A stretch of DNA of 64,000 nt from Azospirillum lipoferum (GTDB taxonomy: Bacteria; Pseudomonadota; Alphaproteobacteria; Azospirillales; Azospirillaceae), in the NCBI RefSeq assembly GCF_024170005.1, contig NZ_JALJXJ010000017.1, positions 117,328-181,327 of the forward strand, given 5' to 3'. Made by a program: the position numbers and the translations under genes. Shown one piece after another: positions 17,355 through 26,502 of the stretch (its first letter is position 1; each line of letters opens with the position of its first letter). The notes beneath the pieces are model-generated. The model was not told the DNA's origin, did not search any database, and saw only the letters and a program-made list of their open reading frames with translations.

Positions 17355-18101
17355 AAATCAGCATTTGGGCGGACTTCGCCCTATCCCACGGTGTTCAGGT
17401 GGCGCGGCGGGACACCGGCATGCCGAGGCCGGTCATGATGTTGATCACCTTGCAGGCGACGTTGGCCTCGGTCTCCTGTCGAGGCAGAGTCCGGGCGTGG
17501 AGGCTGCGACCGATCAGCGTCTTGTAGCGCAGCATCGCGACTTCCCGAGGGAGCGGCGGCCGTGCGGCCGTACTTTTCGAGGTGCCACTCGCCCTTGCCG
17601 AACACCTTCAGCCCGGTGGAGTCGATGACCACCGTCACCGGCCCGTCCGTCCTGGCCAGTGCCGACGCGACCTCCAGGATGGCACTGCGCCGGGAGAAGG
17701 TCGTGTGTGATCCGGAACCGGCAGATCCAGTCCCAGCAGGCGCATCAGCGAACCCAGCAAGCCTTCGGTCTGGCGCCACGGACGACCAAAGGCGAGGCGC
17801 AGCATCAGCCCGGCCTCGATCGCCAAGTCCGAGTAGCGGGAAGGCCGGCCACGCCGCCTCGTGGCGGGCGGCGTCCAGGCGGCAATCGCCTCCGGCGTCA
17901 CCCAGAGCGTCAGGTCGCCGCGCCGGCGCAGCGCCGCATCGTAGTTCGACCAGTTCTCGACCCGGTAGCGCGCCTTCGGGATTTTGTGGCGACGGCTCTC
18001 GTTGGCCTTGTAAGGCATCGGGCTTTCGGCTTCAGCGGGACGCCTCTATACCCGCCAGAACCCTCACACCGCCAGCCCCTGACGATTTATGCGCCAACGT
18101 C
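17342..18101 (-). mobile_element. decayed IS5-family insertion sequence
   Basis: About 760 bp bounded by ~22-bp imperfect terminal inverted repeats: the left end begins GACGTTGGTGTAGAAATCA and the right end reads TGACGATTTATGCGCCAACG. It is inserted into the IS6 transposase gene. Its own transposase is frameshifted and internally deleted, so it is immobile unless helped in trans. Confidence 0.75.
17395..18018 (-). pseudogene. IS5-family transposase, frameshifted and internally deleted
   Basis: The start is MPYKANESRRHKIPKARY, followed by a LTLWVTPEAIAAW...GRPSRYSDLAIE stretch typical of this IS5 subgroup. Near 17720 the reading frame shifts (TTFSRRSAILEVA..., VIDSTGLKVFGKGEWHLEKYGR). Near 17560 it shifts back to the original frame (REVAMLRYKTLIGRSLHART ... 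NIMTGLGMPVSRRAT-stop). Roughly 100 codons expected between KYGR and the RYKTLIG block are missing. Confidence 0.8.
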
Positions 18102-18134
18102 GTTCAGGTATCCAAGCTCGCCGCACGGGACCGT

Positions 18135-18875
18135 TCATCCGGCCGAGAGATCGGGCAAAGCGAACTCCTGCAGGTGCCCGGATGGGTTCGCGTCCGTTCC
18201 GGGGTCGTCAGGCAGTTCGACCTTGAAGTGACGCCGCAGGACGTCGGCGACGAGTTCGTAGCACGATCCGATCCTGACAACCTCGAGCTCGGGAAAGCGT
18301 ACGATCGTGGCAGAGCGCTTGTATGTATGGTACTTGCGGATACCGTAGTCGACGGTGATGTCTGCGATTTCCCGAATCGCCGGCTGGATGTCGTCCACGC
18401 GGAATTTCGGCCCGGTCCCCGTCAAGTTGGCGGAGGATCCGAAGATCGGGTGCAGGTTATCCCGGCTGAGCCGGCAGATTTCGCGGAACAAGGGACCGGC
18501 GTTCAGCAGCATCGCAAGGGTTCCGTGGGCGGTGCTGGTGGCCAGGAGACCAGGCGGCACGTTCCGCAGCATCGGATGTCCGGGGTCGAACGGCGCCACG
18601 GCCCCCAGCGGCAGATCGTAATCGGACGTGATCGCCTCGATCATCTCCCGTGAACGCGCATCAAGCACATGCAGTTCACGTTGCGTGTCCAATCCGCACA
18701 GGAATGCGTTCCGCTTGTGTCCTCCCCGCCCCTTGGCCGAGTTGATCCTTTTCACCGCATCTTCCGAGCCGCCCATCAACGCGTAGCCCACGTCGTTCGG
18801 GAATATCGCGATGCCTCCGTCCTTAAGGGCGTTGAACACTCGTTCTGCGTCCCCGCGCACGTCGATGACTGCCAT
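18135..18875 (-). CDS. Sua5/YciO/YrdC/YwlC family protein
   Basis: 246 aa from ATG 18875, which has GGAGG 8 nt upstream (the in-frame TTG 15 nt earlier lies within the ribosome site). The family fold is recognisable: GGIAIFPNDVGYALMGG near the start, the KGR...KRNAFL ATP/carbamoyl-binding segment, and GSSANLTGTGP in place of the usual SAN-SG motif. True Sua5/YrdC makes threonylcarbamoyl-AMP for tRNA t6A. The divergent motif and the accessory setting beside a transporter suggest a specialised paralogue rather than the housekeeping enzyme. It may be co-transcribed downstream of the MFS gene (31 bp). Confidence 0.8.
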   Translation of the reverse strand: MAVIDVRGDAERVFNALKDGGIAIFPNDVGYALMGGSEDAVKRINSAKGRGGHKRNAFLCGLDTQRELHVLDARSREMIEAITSDYDLPLGAVAPFDPGHPMLRNVPPGLLATSTAHGTLAMLLNAGPLFREICRLSRDNLHPIFGSSANLTGTGPKFRVDDIQPAIREIADITVDYGIRKYHTYKRSATIVRFPELEVVRIGSCYELVADVLRRHFKVELPDDPGTDANPSGHLQEFALPDLSAG

Positions 18876-18906
18876 GGGATGATCCTCCAATTTTCTGTGA
18901 GTGTTT

Positions 18907-20118
18907 TCAGTTCACGACTTGGGCTGCGATCCGCCCTTGCCGTCTGGCCTTGATCGGGACCAGCGCGAGAGCGCACACGGCCGCAATGCACAGCGAGGCG
19001 CTCATGAATGCGAATCCGGCGCCGAAACTGCCGGTGGCTTTCACCAGGTAACCGATGGCCGTGGGGGCCAGGGTCCCGCCGATCTGGCCCGCAGTGCTGA
19101 CGATGCCGGCGTACGCCGCCCGAGCGCGGCCGGGAGCGAGGTCGAGCACCACAGCGCCGTAGGTGGCCAGTCCGGCGTACATGAAGAGGCCGGTGATCGA
19201 GAGGGACGCCACTGAGAGAGCGAGCGTCGCCGAGGCGAAAGCTCCGAACAGTGCCAGGCACGCCAACAGATAGACGGCCGCCAGGAAGTAGGGGCGCCCG
19301 CGGCTTCCGATCTTGGCCCCCGCCCAGCCCGCCGCTAGTCCACCGCAAAGCCCGAACACGTAAGGGAGACCGCCGAGAATGCCGGCGCCTTTGATATCGA
19401 TGTGGCGCTCCAAAGCCAGATAACTTGGCATCCAGCCTAGGAATCCCCAGTATGCGATGCTCCAGAAGCCGTAGGCACCGCAGATGAGCCAAAGCGACGG
19501 CTCGCTGAGCACACTGCGGAAGCCGGCATTGGTGGCCCGGTTTTCTTCGTTCTGCGCTTGTGGACTGCCTGACGGCACCAGTGCGAAGTTGACTGCCGCC
19601 ACAGCCAGTGCAGGGACCGCTAACAGCAGGAACACCTCATGCCAGCCGAACGACGTCAGCAGCATGCCTACGGCGGGCCCCGTCAGCGCGGGCGCGATGG
19701 CAAGCGCAGTCACCCATATCGACATGGCTTTTGGGCGGTCCTCCGCGGCGAAATTGTCGCCAATCAGCTTGTAGGTCGCTGCGTTCGACAATCCCTCGGA
19801 AACGCCGAACAACATCCGCGCCGCGATCAGTGCAGCGATCGTCGACACCAAGCCGGTCATACCCGTGAAAAGCGCCCAGAAGAGTGGACCGACGATCACG
19901 ACGGCGCGGGCTCCCCATTTGTCGGCTATGATTCCCCCGGGTATTTGCGACAGCAGATACCCCAGGGAGAACGAGGACAGCACAATCCCGAAGGTATCGG
20001 TGTCGATGCTGAGGGACTTCATCATTGACGGGCCGGCGAAACTCACCACCACCCGGTCGGCGTAATTCACGAACTGCATGACCCAGATGGCGATCAGAAG
20101 CTTGGTGTTTCCACTCAT
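18907..20118 (-). CDS. MFS transporter (anion:cation symporter-like)
   Basis: 403 aa with about 12 hydrophobic segments. The N-terminal half has NYADRVVVSFAGP, LGYLLSQIPGGIIADKWGAR (the loop 2-3 motif) and the RMLFGVSEG segment typical of the ACS/hexuronate-phthalate group. These usually take up organic acids. It lies upstream of the Sua5-like gene on the same strand. Substrate not predictable. Confidence 0.88.
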   Translation of the reverse strand: MSGNTKLLIAIWVMQFVNYADRVVVSFAGPSMMKSLSIDTDTFGIVLSSFSLGYLLSQIPGGIIADKWGARAVVIVGPLFWALFTGMTGLVSTIAALIAARMLFGVSEGLSNAATYKLIGDNFAAEDRPKAMSIWVTALAIAPALTGPAVGMLLTSFGWHEVFLLLAVPALAVAAVNFALVPSGSPQAQNEENRATNAGFRSVLSEPSLWLICGAYGFWSIAYWGFLGWMPSYLALERHIDIKGAGILGGLPYVFGLCGGLAAGWAGAKIGSRGRPYFLAAVYLLACLALFGAFASATLALSVASLSITGLFMYAGLATYGAVVLDLAPGRARAAYAGIVSTAGQIGGTLAPTAIGYLVKATGSFGAGFAFMSASLCIAAVCALALVPIKARRQGRIAAQVVN

Positions 20119-20437
20119 GGCATGCGCTCCTCATATTTGTTTCTGAGCTGGTTTGTTCGCCGCAAGGGACGTCCGGCCAGTTCTCCTGCAAGGGCGCCGT
20201 CGGCGGCCGGCCTGGACAGGCTCGAAGTAGCCTGCGAGCGCGCCGCGGCGAAGCGCCGGGACGTGCCAGACACGAACGAGCGGCAGGCCCGTGCGACCCC
20301 TTGCAGATCATCCCGAGGCGTCGTGCTTACGGCTTGTCCGTGATCATGACGCGAGGAGCTTGACCTGCCGCTTCAGCAGCTTGCGCAGCAGGCGTTTGGC
20401 GGCCTTTTTGTCGCGCCGACGCTGGACCGGCACCTTG
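20119..20437. other. intergenic region with IS6 scrap
   Basis: 320 bp between the MFS start and the acyl-CoA synthetase stop. The left ~200 bp hold the MFS upstream region and no recognisable gene. The right ~110 bp are a transposase relic. Confidence 0.5.
20327..20435 (-). pseudogene. IS6-family transposase fragment
   Basis: The minus strand reads VPVQRRRDKKAAKRLLRKLL, then after a frameshift APRVMITDKP-stop. This corresponds to the VLVQRRRDK...RKLLKK...VTDKL centre of IS6 transposases, as in the copies at 16.9 and 31 kb. Only ~35 codons remain. Confidence 0.7.
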
Positions 20438-22060
20438 TCACACAGGGGATGGTTTGCTGTAAATCTCGCGGATTCTCGCCTTGAGCAGCTTTCCCGTCGC
20501 GGTATGCGGCAATTCGTCGACGAAGATCGCGTGATCGGGAATCCACCACCGGGCCACCTTGCCCTCATAATGTGCCAGGATTTCCCGCTCTGTCAGCGCC
20601 GAGCCCGGCCGGCGCACGACCACCAGCAGCGGCCGCTCGCTCCACCGCTCATCGGGATGGGCGACCACCGCCGCCTCCTGCACCGCGGGGTGGGCAATGG
20701 CGATATTCTCCAGGTCGATCGAACTGATCCATTCGCCACCCGACTTGATCACGTCCTTGGAGCGGTCGACGATCTGGACGTAGCCGTCGGCGTCCATCGT
20801 CACCACGTCGCCGGTCTCGAACCAGCCGGGCGTGGCGTGGACGGCCGCGCGCTCGTCACCGAAATAGCCGGCAGCCACCCAGGGGCCGCGCACCTGCATG
20901 TTGCCGAACGCAACGCCGTCATGGGCGATCTCGGTTCCGTCGGCGCCGACCACCCGGAACTCCATGCCAAACAAGGGACGGCCCTGCTTGGTGGAGAGGG
21001 CGACCTCCTCATCGGGCCTGCGGGTCGGCCGGTTGGGCTTGGGGCTGTTGGCGAGACCGACCGGGCTGGTTTCGGTCATCCCCCAGGCATGCAGCACCTC
21101 GACCCCGTGGTCGCGGAACCGTGCGAACATCGCTGGCGGACAGGCGGAACCGCCGACAGCCACGCGCTTCAAGGACCCGAAGGACACGTCATTGGCCGCC
21201 ACCCAGTCGAGCAGGGCCATCCATATGGTCGGCACGCCGGCGGTGAAGCTCACCTCCTCAGCGATGATCAGCTCGTGCAGGCTCGCCCCGTCCAGCTTCG
21301 ATCCGGGCAGGACCAGCTTCGCCCCGACCAGCGCTGCGGCATAGGGCAGGCCCCAGGCATTGACGTGGAACATCGGCACCACCGGCATCGCCACCGAGCC
21401 TGCGCCGAGCGCGAACACGTCCGGCATGCACACCGCCATCGCATGCAGAACGATGGAGCGGTGGCTGTAGAGCACCCCCTTGGGATCGCCCGTGGTGCCC
21501 GACGTGTAGCACATCGCCGCCGCTTCGTTCTCATCGAGTTGCAGCCAGTCGAACCTGTCCGGTTGGGCGGCCAGCAGATCCTCGTAACAGAGCAGGGCGG
21601 GAAGCCGCCGGGATGCCGGCATATGAGCGGCGTCGGTCATCACGACGATCGCCTCGACCCCGGTCAGCCGATCGGCGATCGACTCCAGCAGGTCGACGAA
21701 GCTCAGCTCGACGAACAGCACTCGGTCGCCCGCATGGTTGATGATGTAGGCGATCTGGTCGGGGAACAGGCGCGGGTTGATGGTGTGGCAGACATGGCCT
21801 GCTCCCGACGCCCCATAGTAGATTTCCAAATGGCGGTAGCCGTTCCACGCCAGCGTCCCGACCCGGTCACCGCGTCCCAATCCAAGCGCAGCCAGCGCAT
21901 TGGCCAGTTGCTGGCTGCGCTTCCAGGTCTTGGCATAGGTCGTGCGATGGAGCGGCCCCTCGACCGTGCGCGAAACGATTTCAGTATCACCGTGATAGAG
22001 CGCGGCATGGCGCAGGATCGATGAAACCATCAGCGGCACGTCCATCATGGTCGAGCGCAT
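20438..22060 (-). CDS. AMP-dependent acyl-CoA synthetase
   Basis: 540 aa ANL-superfamily ligase. The P-loop-like YTSGTTGDPKGV motif, AWGMTETSP adenine-binding block, WFETGDVV hinge region and terminal PHTATGKLLK catalytic-lysine motif are intact. The overall pattern matches medium/long-chain fatty-acid-CoA ligases of the 'dimethylsulfoniopropionate/alkanoate' type. It follows the ABC importer genes on the same strand (41 bp after the binding-protein gene), so it may activate the imported acid to a CoA ester. The C-terminus abuts an IS6 relic but appears complete. Confidence 0.9.
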   Translation of the reverse strand: MRSTMMDVPLMVSSILRHAALYHGDTEIVSRTVEGPLHRTTYAKTWKRSQQLANALAALGLGRGDRVGTLAWNGYRHLEIYYGASGAGHVCHTINPRLFPDQIAYIINHAGDRVLFVELSFVDLLESIADRLTGVEAIVVMTDAAHMPASRRLPALLCYEDLLAAQPDRFDWLQLDENEAAAMCYTSGTTGDPKGVLYSHRSIVLHAMAVCMPDVFALGAGSVAMPVVPMFHVNAWGLPYAAALVGAKLVLPGSKLDGASLHELIIAEEVSFTAGVPTIWMALLDWVAANDVSFGSLKRVAVGGSACPPAMFARFRDHGVEVLHAWGMTETSPVGLANSPKPNRPTRRPDEEVALSTKQGRPLFGMEFRVVGADGTEIAHDGVAFGNMQVRGPWVAAGYFGDERAAVHATPGWFETGDVVTMDADGYVQIVDRSKDVIKSGGEWISSIDLENIAIAHPAVQEAAVVAHPDERWSERPLLVVVRRPGSALTEREILAHYEGKVARWWIPDHAIFVDELPHTATGKLLKARIREIYSKPSPV

Positions 22061-22101
22061 CGTCTACTCCCTTATTTGATGATCTTGCCGTGCGCCGGAC
22101 G

Positions 22102-23127
22102 TCAGGATTTCGGCAGATAGGCGTTGGTGTAGACCTTGTCCGGATCGACCGAGTATTTCTGGTCGGAAAACTCCCTCAGGAAATCGATGCTCCGCCGTAG
22201 GGCGTCCGCCGGCATCGCCGGATCGGTCGGAATCGCCGGGGTAATGGTCTCCCAGGCGGCGTCGTACAGGGCTTTTTCGAGCTGCGGGAAGTACTTGGCG
22301 TAGACGAGGTCGCGCGCCTTGATCCTTGCCTGCCGGTCGTGGATGTCGCGTTGCGCGCTGGCGATGGCGGCGAGCAGGCGGGTGGTGCGCTCGGGGACCG
22401 CCGAGGCCCACCGCTTGGTTGCGACCAGGACCACCGTCGGCATGCCTTTCAACGCCTCATAGGAACCACCGGGGCCGCTCGCCATCAGATAGGCGCCGGA
22501 GCGCACGAAATCTTCGGTCAGGGGACTGGCGCTGACGGTGGCATCCAGGCGCGGCAGGGCGGCGCGCAGCTCCTCCAACCCGCCGACGAAGACGATGGTG
22601 GTGTCGCGTTCTGGATCCAGCCCGACCGAGCGCAGGGCGTACTGCACCACCTGATGACTGCCGCTGCCGGAGCCGGTGACGCCGATCTTCTTTCCCTTCA
22701 GGGCGCGGAAGCGGTCTGCAACCGGAGTCCGGTCGGTCAGCCCGGCCTGTTCGGCCACCTCCTTGCGCATGACCAGATCGATCGACACCTCGTTCAGCAC
22801 CGAGCCGATGACCACTGCCTCGACCCCACGGCTCGCCGCCGACAGGGCGCTGGAGGGGGCGCCGATATAGACGTTGGCGTTGCCGCCCAGCACCGCCGCC
22901 AGCGCGGTGGAGCCGCCGGTCTTCAGCACGGTGATCTCCGGAGCGATCTTCTGCTCGGTGAAATGACCCATCACGTCGGCGACATAGACCGGCATGTTGA
23001 ACAGGCTGAGCGTCGAAGCGGTGAAGGTCACCTTGTCCTGCGCCAGTGCCGCGGTCGCGCTTCCGGCGACGAACGCGCAGACACAAGCGCGCAGGGAGCC
23101 CCGGATCAGGGCCTTCCAGATGGTCAT
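22102..23127 (-). CDS. ABC transporter substrate-binding protein (NitT/TauT, NMT1-like)
   Basis: 341 aa from ATG 23127 (GGGAGG upstream). The Sec signal peptide ends near SATAALAQ|DKVTF. The mature domain has the NMT1/SsuA pattern: PVYVADVMGHFTEQ, GGNANVYIGAPSS, LKGKKIGVTGSGSGSH. It belongs with the permease and ATPase upstream on the same strand and delivers an unidentified small organic acid or sulfonate-like ligand. Confidence 0.9.
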   Translation of the reverse strand: MTIWKALIRGSLRACVCAFVAGSATAALAQDKVTFTASTLSLFNMPVYVADVMGHFTEQKIAPEITVLKTGGSTALAAVLGGNANVYIGAPSSALSAASRGVEAVVIGSVLNEVSIDLVMRKEVAEQAGLTDRTPVADRFRALKGKKIGVTGSGSGSHQVVQYALRSVGLDPERDTTIVFVGGLEELRAALPRLDATVSASPLTEDFVRSGAYLMASGPGGSYEALKGMPTVVLVATKRWASAVPERTTRLLAAIASAQRDIHDRQARIKARDLVYAKYFPQLEKALYDAAWETITPAIPTDPAMPADALRRSIDFLREFSDQKYSVDPDKVYTNAYLPKS

Positions 23128-23176
23128 GATCGCCTCCCGACAAAATCGGTTCCTATGGGGACCGGCCAAGCGCCGG

Positions 23177-23959
23177 TCAGATCGACATCTCACGGTCGTA
23201 CTGGCCGGCCTGCCAGGGCATCATGCGGCGCTCGAACTCGCGGACGGCAAGGTTCAGCAGGACAGCGAGGATGATGATGGCGAGGATCGCGGCAAATACG
23301 CCGGACGTGTTGAACTGGCCGGCCGCATCCGACAGCAGATAGCCCAGGCCCCGGTTGGCGGCGATCAGCTCGCCGACCAGCGCGCCGATCAGCGCATAGG
23401 GCACCGACAGCTTCAGACCGGTGAAAACCCAGGTGACGACCGAGGGTAGCACCACCTTGGTCAGCAGGTCGCTTTCCCTGGCCCCCATCAGCTTCATGAT
23501 CGCCACCAGCTCCCGGCTGACGCCACGGACGCCGGTATAGGTGTTCAGGAAGACCAGGAAGAAGACGATGGTGCCGGTCAGGATCACCTTCATCTCGATC
23601 CCGATGCCGAACCAGATGACGAACAGCGGCGCCAGCGCGATCTTGGGCAGGCTGTAGAAGATCAGGATGACCGGGTCGAGCGCCCGGCCCAGCAGTTCGT
23701 TGCGGCCGAGCAGGATGCCGACCGCGGTTCCCGCCAGCCCGCCGCAGACGAAGCCGGCCAACGCCTCCACCACCGTGATGCCGGCATGGTAGAACAAGCG
23801 GCCCGACGCCAGCAGACCCCAGAACTGCTCCGCGATCTCGCTGGGGCGGCTGACGAAGTAGGGATCGAACAGGATCCCCGCCCCACCCTCCCACACCGCG
23901 AGAAGCCCGCCGAGCAGGGCCAGCCGGATCGCCCAGATCGTGATGATTTGCCTGTTCAT
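23177..23959 (-). CDS. ABC transporter permease (SsuC/TauC-like)
   Basis: 260 aa from ATG 23959, which overlaps the ATPase stop (ATGA) and has GAGGAG upstream. About six membrane segments. The EAA-like loop LMGARESDLLTKVVLPSVV that contacts the ATPase is clear. It is the middle gene of the importer operon. Confidence 0.92.
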   Translation of the reverse strand: MNRQIITIWAIRLALLGGLLAVWEGGAGILFDPYFVSRPSEIAEQFWGLLASGRLFYHAGITVVEALAGFVCGGLAGTAVGILLGRNELLGRALDPVILIFYSLPKIALAPLFVIWFGIGIEMKVILTGTIVFFLVFLNTYTGVRGVSRELVAIMKLMGARESDLLTKVVLPSVVTWVFTGLKLSVPYALIGALVGELIAANRGLGYLLSDAAGQFNTSGVFAAILAIIILAVLLNLAVREFERRMMPWQAGQYDREMSI

Positions 23960-24837
23960 GGCGTCTCCTCCCCCTCCTCGCGGGCGGCGTCGGGAGCCAG
24001 CAGGCTCCACAAATGGTCGGTCGCGGCGATGTACTGGCGGTTGGAGCGCAGGCGGTAGAGATTGCGGTCGCGCGGCAGGTCGATGGTGACGATCTCGCGG
24101 ACCATGCCCGGACGGCCGGTCAGTACGACGCAGCGGTCGCCCAGCGCCACCGCCTCGTCGATGTCATGGGTGACGAACAGGACGGTCTTGTTCAGGCGGG
24201 TGCAGAGGTTGCGCAGTTGCACCTGCATGGCGAGGCGGAGCTGGGCGTCGAGCGCGCCGAACGGCTCGTCCATCAGCAGCGTGTCGGGATCGTAAGCCAG
24301 CAGCCGGGCCAGCGCGCAGCGCTTGCGCATGCCGCCGGACAGTTGCGAGACGTAGGAGTTGCCGAAGCCGGTCAGCCCGACCAGCTCGATCAGCTCCTCC
24401 ACCCGCCGGGCGATCTCGGCTTTCGGTCGGCGCTGGATTTCCAGCGGCAGCGCGATGTTGGCGTCCACCTTGCGCCAGGGCAGCAGATGGTCGCTCTGCG
24501 TCATGTAGCCGACGCGCTGGTTGTAGCCGGCGACCGGCACGCCGCCATAGAGCACGCGCCCTTCCGTGGGCGCAAAAATGCCGGCGGTCGCGTTCAGCAG
24601 GGTGGATTTGCCGCAGCCGGAAGGGCCGACGATGGTGATGAATTCGCCGCGCGCGATCTCCAGATCGATGCCGCGGGTCGCCACCATCGGCGCCTTGGCC
24701 GTGCCAAAGCTCTTGCCGAACCCTTCGAAGCGGATCAGCTGAGCCGTCACCGCGTTTTCGGAGTGGAGCCGGACCCCACGCCCCGACGGCTGCGGGGGCG
24801 CACCGACGGACGTTTCCGTCTTCGGCCGGGGTATCAT
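23956..24837 (-). CDS. ABC transporter ATP-binding protein (SsuB/TauB-like)
   Basis: 293 aa. Walker A GPSGCGKSTLL, Q-loop MTQSDHLLPW, signature LSGGMRKRCALAR, Walker B LLMDEPFGALD and the H-loop THDIDEA are all intact. The first ~33 residues are not conserved in the family, so an internal start near the QLIRFEGF segment is possible. It is the first gene of the ATPase-permease-binding protein-ligase operon, whose promoter lies in the AT-rich stretch 24.85-25.06 kb. Confidence 0.92.
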   Translation of the reverse strand: MIPRPKTETSVGAPPQPSGRGVRLHSENAVTAQLIRFEGFGKSFGTAKAPMVATRGIDLEIARGEFITIVGPSGCGKSTLLNATAGIFAPTEGRVLYGGVPVAGYNQRVGYMTQSDHLLPWRKVDANIALPLEIQRRPKAEIARRVEELIELVGLTGFGNSYVSQLSGGMRKRCALARLLAYDPDTLLMDEPFGALDAQLRLAMQVQLRNLCTRLNKTVLFVTHDIDEAVALGDRCVVLTGRPGMVREIVTIDLPRDRNLYRLRSNRQYIAATDHLWSLLAPDAAREEGEETP

Positions 24838-25104
24838 CGGGTGTCATTCCCGCTGTTGCCGAACGCTGCTCCATCGTCGGTGAGATCCATGCTTCCCTCC
24901 CATCGGTTGTTCCGGAATGCCGAAGGTCACTGCGGCCGCGCCCCGCCCGGAAGGACAAGGTGCGCTTCATCCGGGTCCTCTATTATTCGCTAGGCATAGC
25001 ATTTATCATCATAACATGCAATGTCTTATTATACTATGTCGGATGTCTGCCCAACGTCTGCTCCGACCGCTCCGGCGGGCTCCACCATGCGAACGATATG
25101 GCAT
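24838..25104. other. AT-rich upstream region of the ABC operon
   Basis: No gene is visible. Compared with its surroundings 24975-25060 is AT-rich and presumably contains the promoter. It carries TCATAACATG (25009-25018) and TATACTATG (25030-25038), similar to words in the GntR/lyase intergenic region near 26.4 kb, suggesting shared control. Confidence 0.4.
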
Positions 25105-25353
25105 GCGAACGATATGGAAGGTGTTCAGTGCATTGCCGAACCCGGTGCCGCCACATGCCCTCACCGGAATCGAGACGGCGTTGGCGATCGACTGCACCGC
25201 GTTGACTTGGTTGCGCATCGACAGGATGCCGACGTCCGGCAGTCCGAGCACTGTCGCCGCTACGCCAAAATTGCTTCCCCGACGGGCGAGGAAGCCGGCC
25301 TGCTCGACCAGAAGCATGCCGTACGCGTCATAGGCGCCTGAAACCGGCAGCAC
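25105..25353 (-). pseudogene. ICL/PEP mutase family lyase, N-terminal fragment
   Basis: About 83 codons match the first quarter of the lyases at 15.9 and 26.5 kb: VSGAYDAYGMLLVEQAGF, then a VLGLPDVGILSM block, then IANAVSIPV and TGFGNALN. The metal-binding DADTG is degraded to ACGGTG, no start context is convincing and everything beyond HIVR is lost. A dead paralogue between the ABC operon and the HutC-type regulator. Confidence 0.75.
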
Positions 25354-25612
25354 ATTTCGCGTCTGGATTGGGTCAAATAGCCGCTTATTCTTGGACCTCC
25401 GCCCCTCCCGCGGATTGGTTCACCTCGACTGCCTCGTAACGTCCAGCCGCAGCCGTTCCCAAATCTCGTTCCCAAATCCCTAGGCGGGATCGATTCGTCA
25501 ATCCAATCACTTCCAAACATGGATATGCCCCGGCGCACCCCTGCTGTGACCAGGCAGCAGGAACAATGCGCCATGACATATTCATTGTTGGTGGTATGCC
25601 ATGGGCGGTACG
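25354..25612. other. intergenic, nothing recognised
   Basis: About 260 bp between the lyase relic and the 3' end of the regulator gene. No ORF, repeat or RNA could be supported. Confidence 0.4.
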
Positions 25613-26398
25613 TCAGTCGATCCGCCCGGCCGCCTCGAATTCCAGCATTTGCCCGTTGCCGAGTTTGGTAGAGGAGATGCGGTAGCGGAAGGAATCCCAA
25701 CGGAAGGTGGCGATCATCCGCTGGATCGGCCGTCCGCCTCCATCGCGCACCAGCCGGTCCAGGATGAAGACCGGCGCACCCGGCTCCAGCCCAAGCAGGG
25801 CTGCCACGTCCCCATCGCACGGGGCAGCGCGCATCTCCTGCTCGACGCTGCCGGGCTGGATGCCACGGGCAGATAGAAGGTCGAGCATCGTCGATTTGAC
25901 CAGCGCCTCGCGCGGCAGCATCGCACCGATGGCCGCCGGCACATGGGCCAGCGTATGAAGGATGGCTTGACCGCGCCGGCGCCTCACGCGCTCCACCTGG
26001 AGAACCGGCTCATCGACGGAAGCCTCCAGTGCCTCGGCCACCTGTACGGTGGGCATGCGCCAGCCGTAGGACAGCACCTCCGCCTCCATGCCGCGGCCGA
26101 TCTGCAGGATGGAGGCGAGTTCCTCCTCGATACGGGTGTTGACGGCGGCAGTCAGCATGGCGGCAACACGTGCCTGCCGGCCGCGGCCGCGCTCGATCAA
26201 GCCCTCGCGTTCCAACTCCTCCAGGGCACGGCGGACGGTGATCCGGCTGACCTTGTGCTCGTCCTCCAGCTCCTTCTCGCTGGGTAGCAGCGAACCGGGG
26301 GCGAAGATACCGGCCCTGATGGCATCACGCAGGTTCTGCTGCACCCGCATATAGAGCGGCTTGGCATCGGCAGCGGCCTCGTGGGGGCGACTAATCAT
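25613..26398 (-). CDS. GntR family regulator, HutC/UTRA type
   Basis: 261 aa. The N-terminal GntR HTH (residues ~15-80: LRDAIRAGIFAPGSLLPSEK, HKVSRITVRRALEELEREGL) is followed by a UTRA ligand domain (~95-255: VLQVERVRRRRGQAI, HVPAAIGAMLP, ATFRWDSFRYRI). UTRA regulators sense small acids or sugars. It is divergent from the lyase/hydro-lyase operon and probably controls it, and perhaps also the ABC operon. Confidence 0.9.
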   Translation of the reverse strand: MISRPHEAAADAKPLYMRVQQNLRDAIRAGIFAPGSLLPSEKELEDEHKVSRITVRRALEELEREGLIERGRGRQARVAAMLTAAVNTRIEEELASILQIGRGMEAEVLSYGWRMPTVQVAEALEASVDEPVLQVERVRRRRGQAILHTLAHVPAAIGAMLPREALVKSTMLDLLSARGIQPGSVEQEMRAAPCDGDVAALLGLEPGAPVFILDRLVRDGGGRPIQRMIATFRWDSFRYRISSTKLGNGQMLEFEAAGRID

Positions 26399-26419
26399 AA
26401 TATCTCCTTGCTACTTAGC

Positions 26420-26469
26420 ATACTATATGATATGTAGGGCCAGCATGTTTCGGATAAGTCATAACATGT
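26420..26469. promoter_or_regulatory. candidate operator region of the HutC-type regulator
   Basis: The AT-rich gap between the divergent genes contains the near-palindrome CATACTATATGATATG (26420-26435; 12 of 16 positions symmetrical) and TCATAACATG (26460-26469). The latter word recurs upstream of the ABC operon at 25009-25018. Function inferred from position and recurrence only. Confidence 0.4.
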
Positions 26470-26502
26470 GATAGCTCAAGTCCGATGCAGGGAACAGAAC
26501 TT

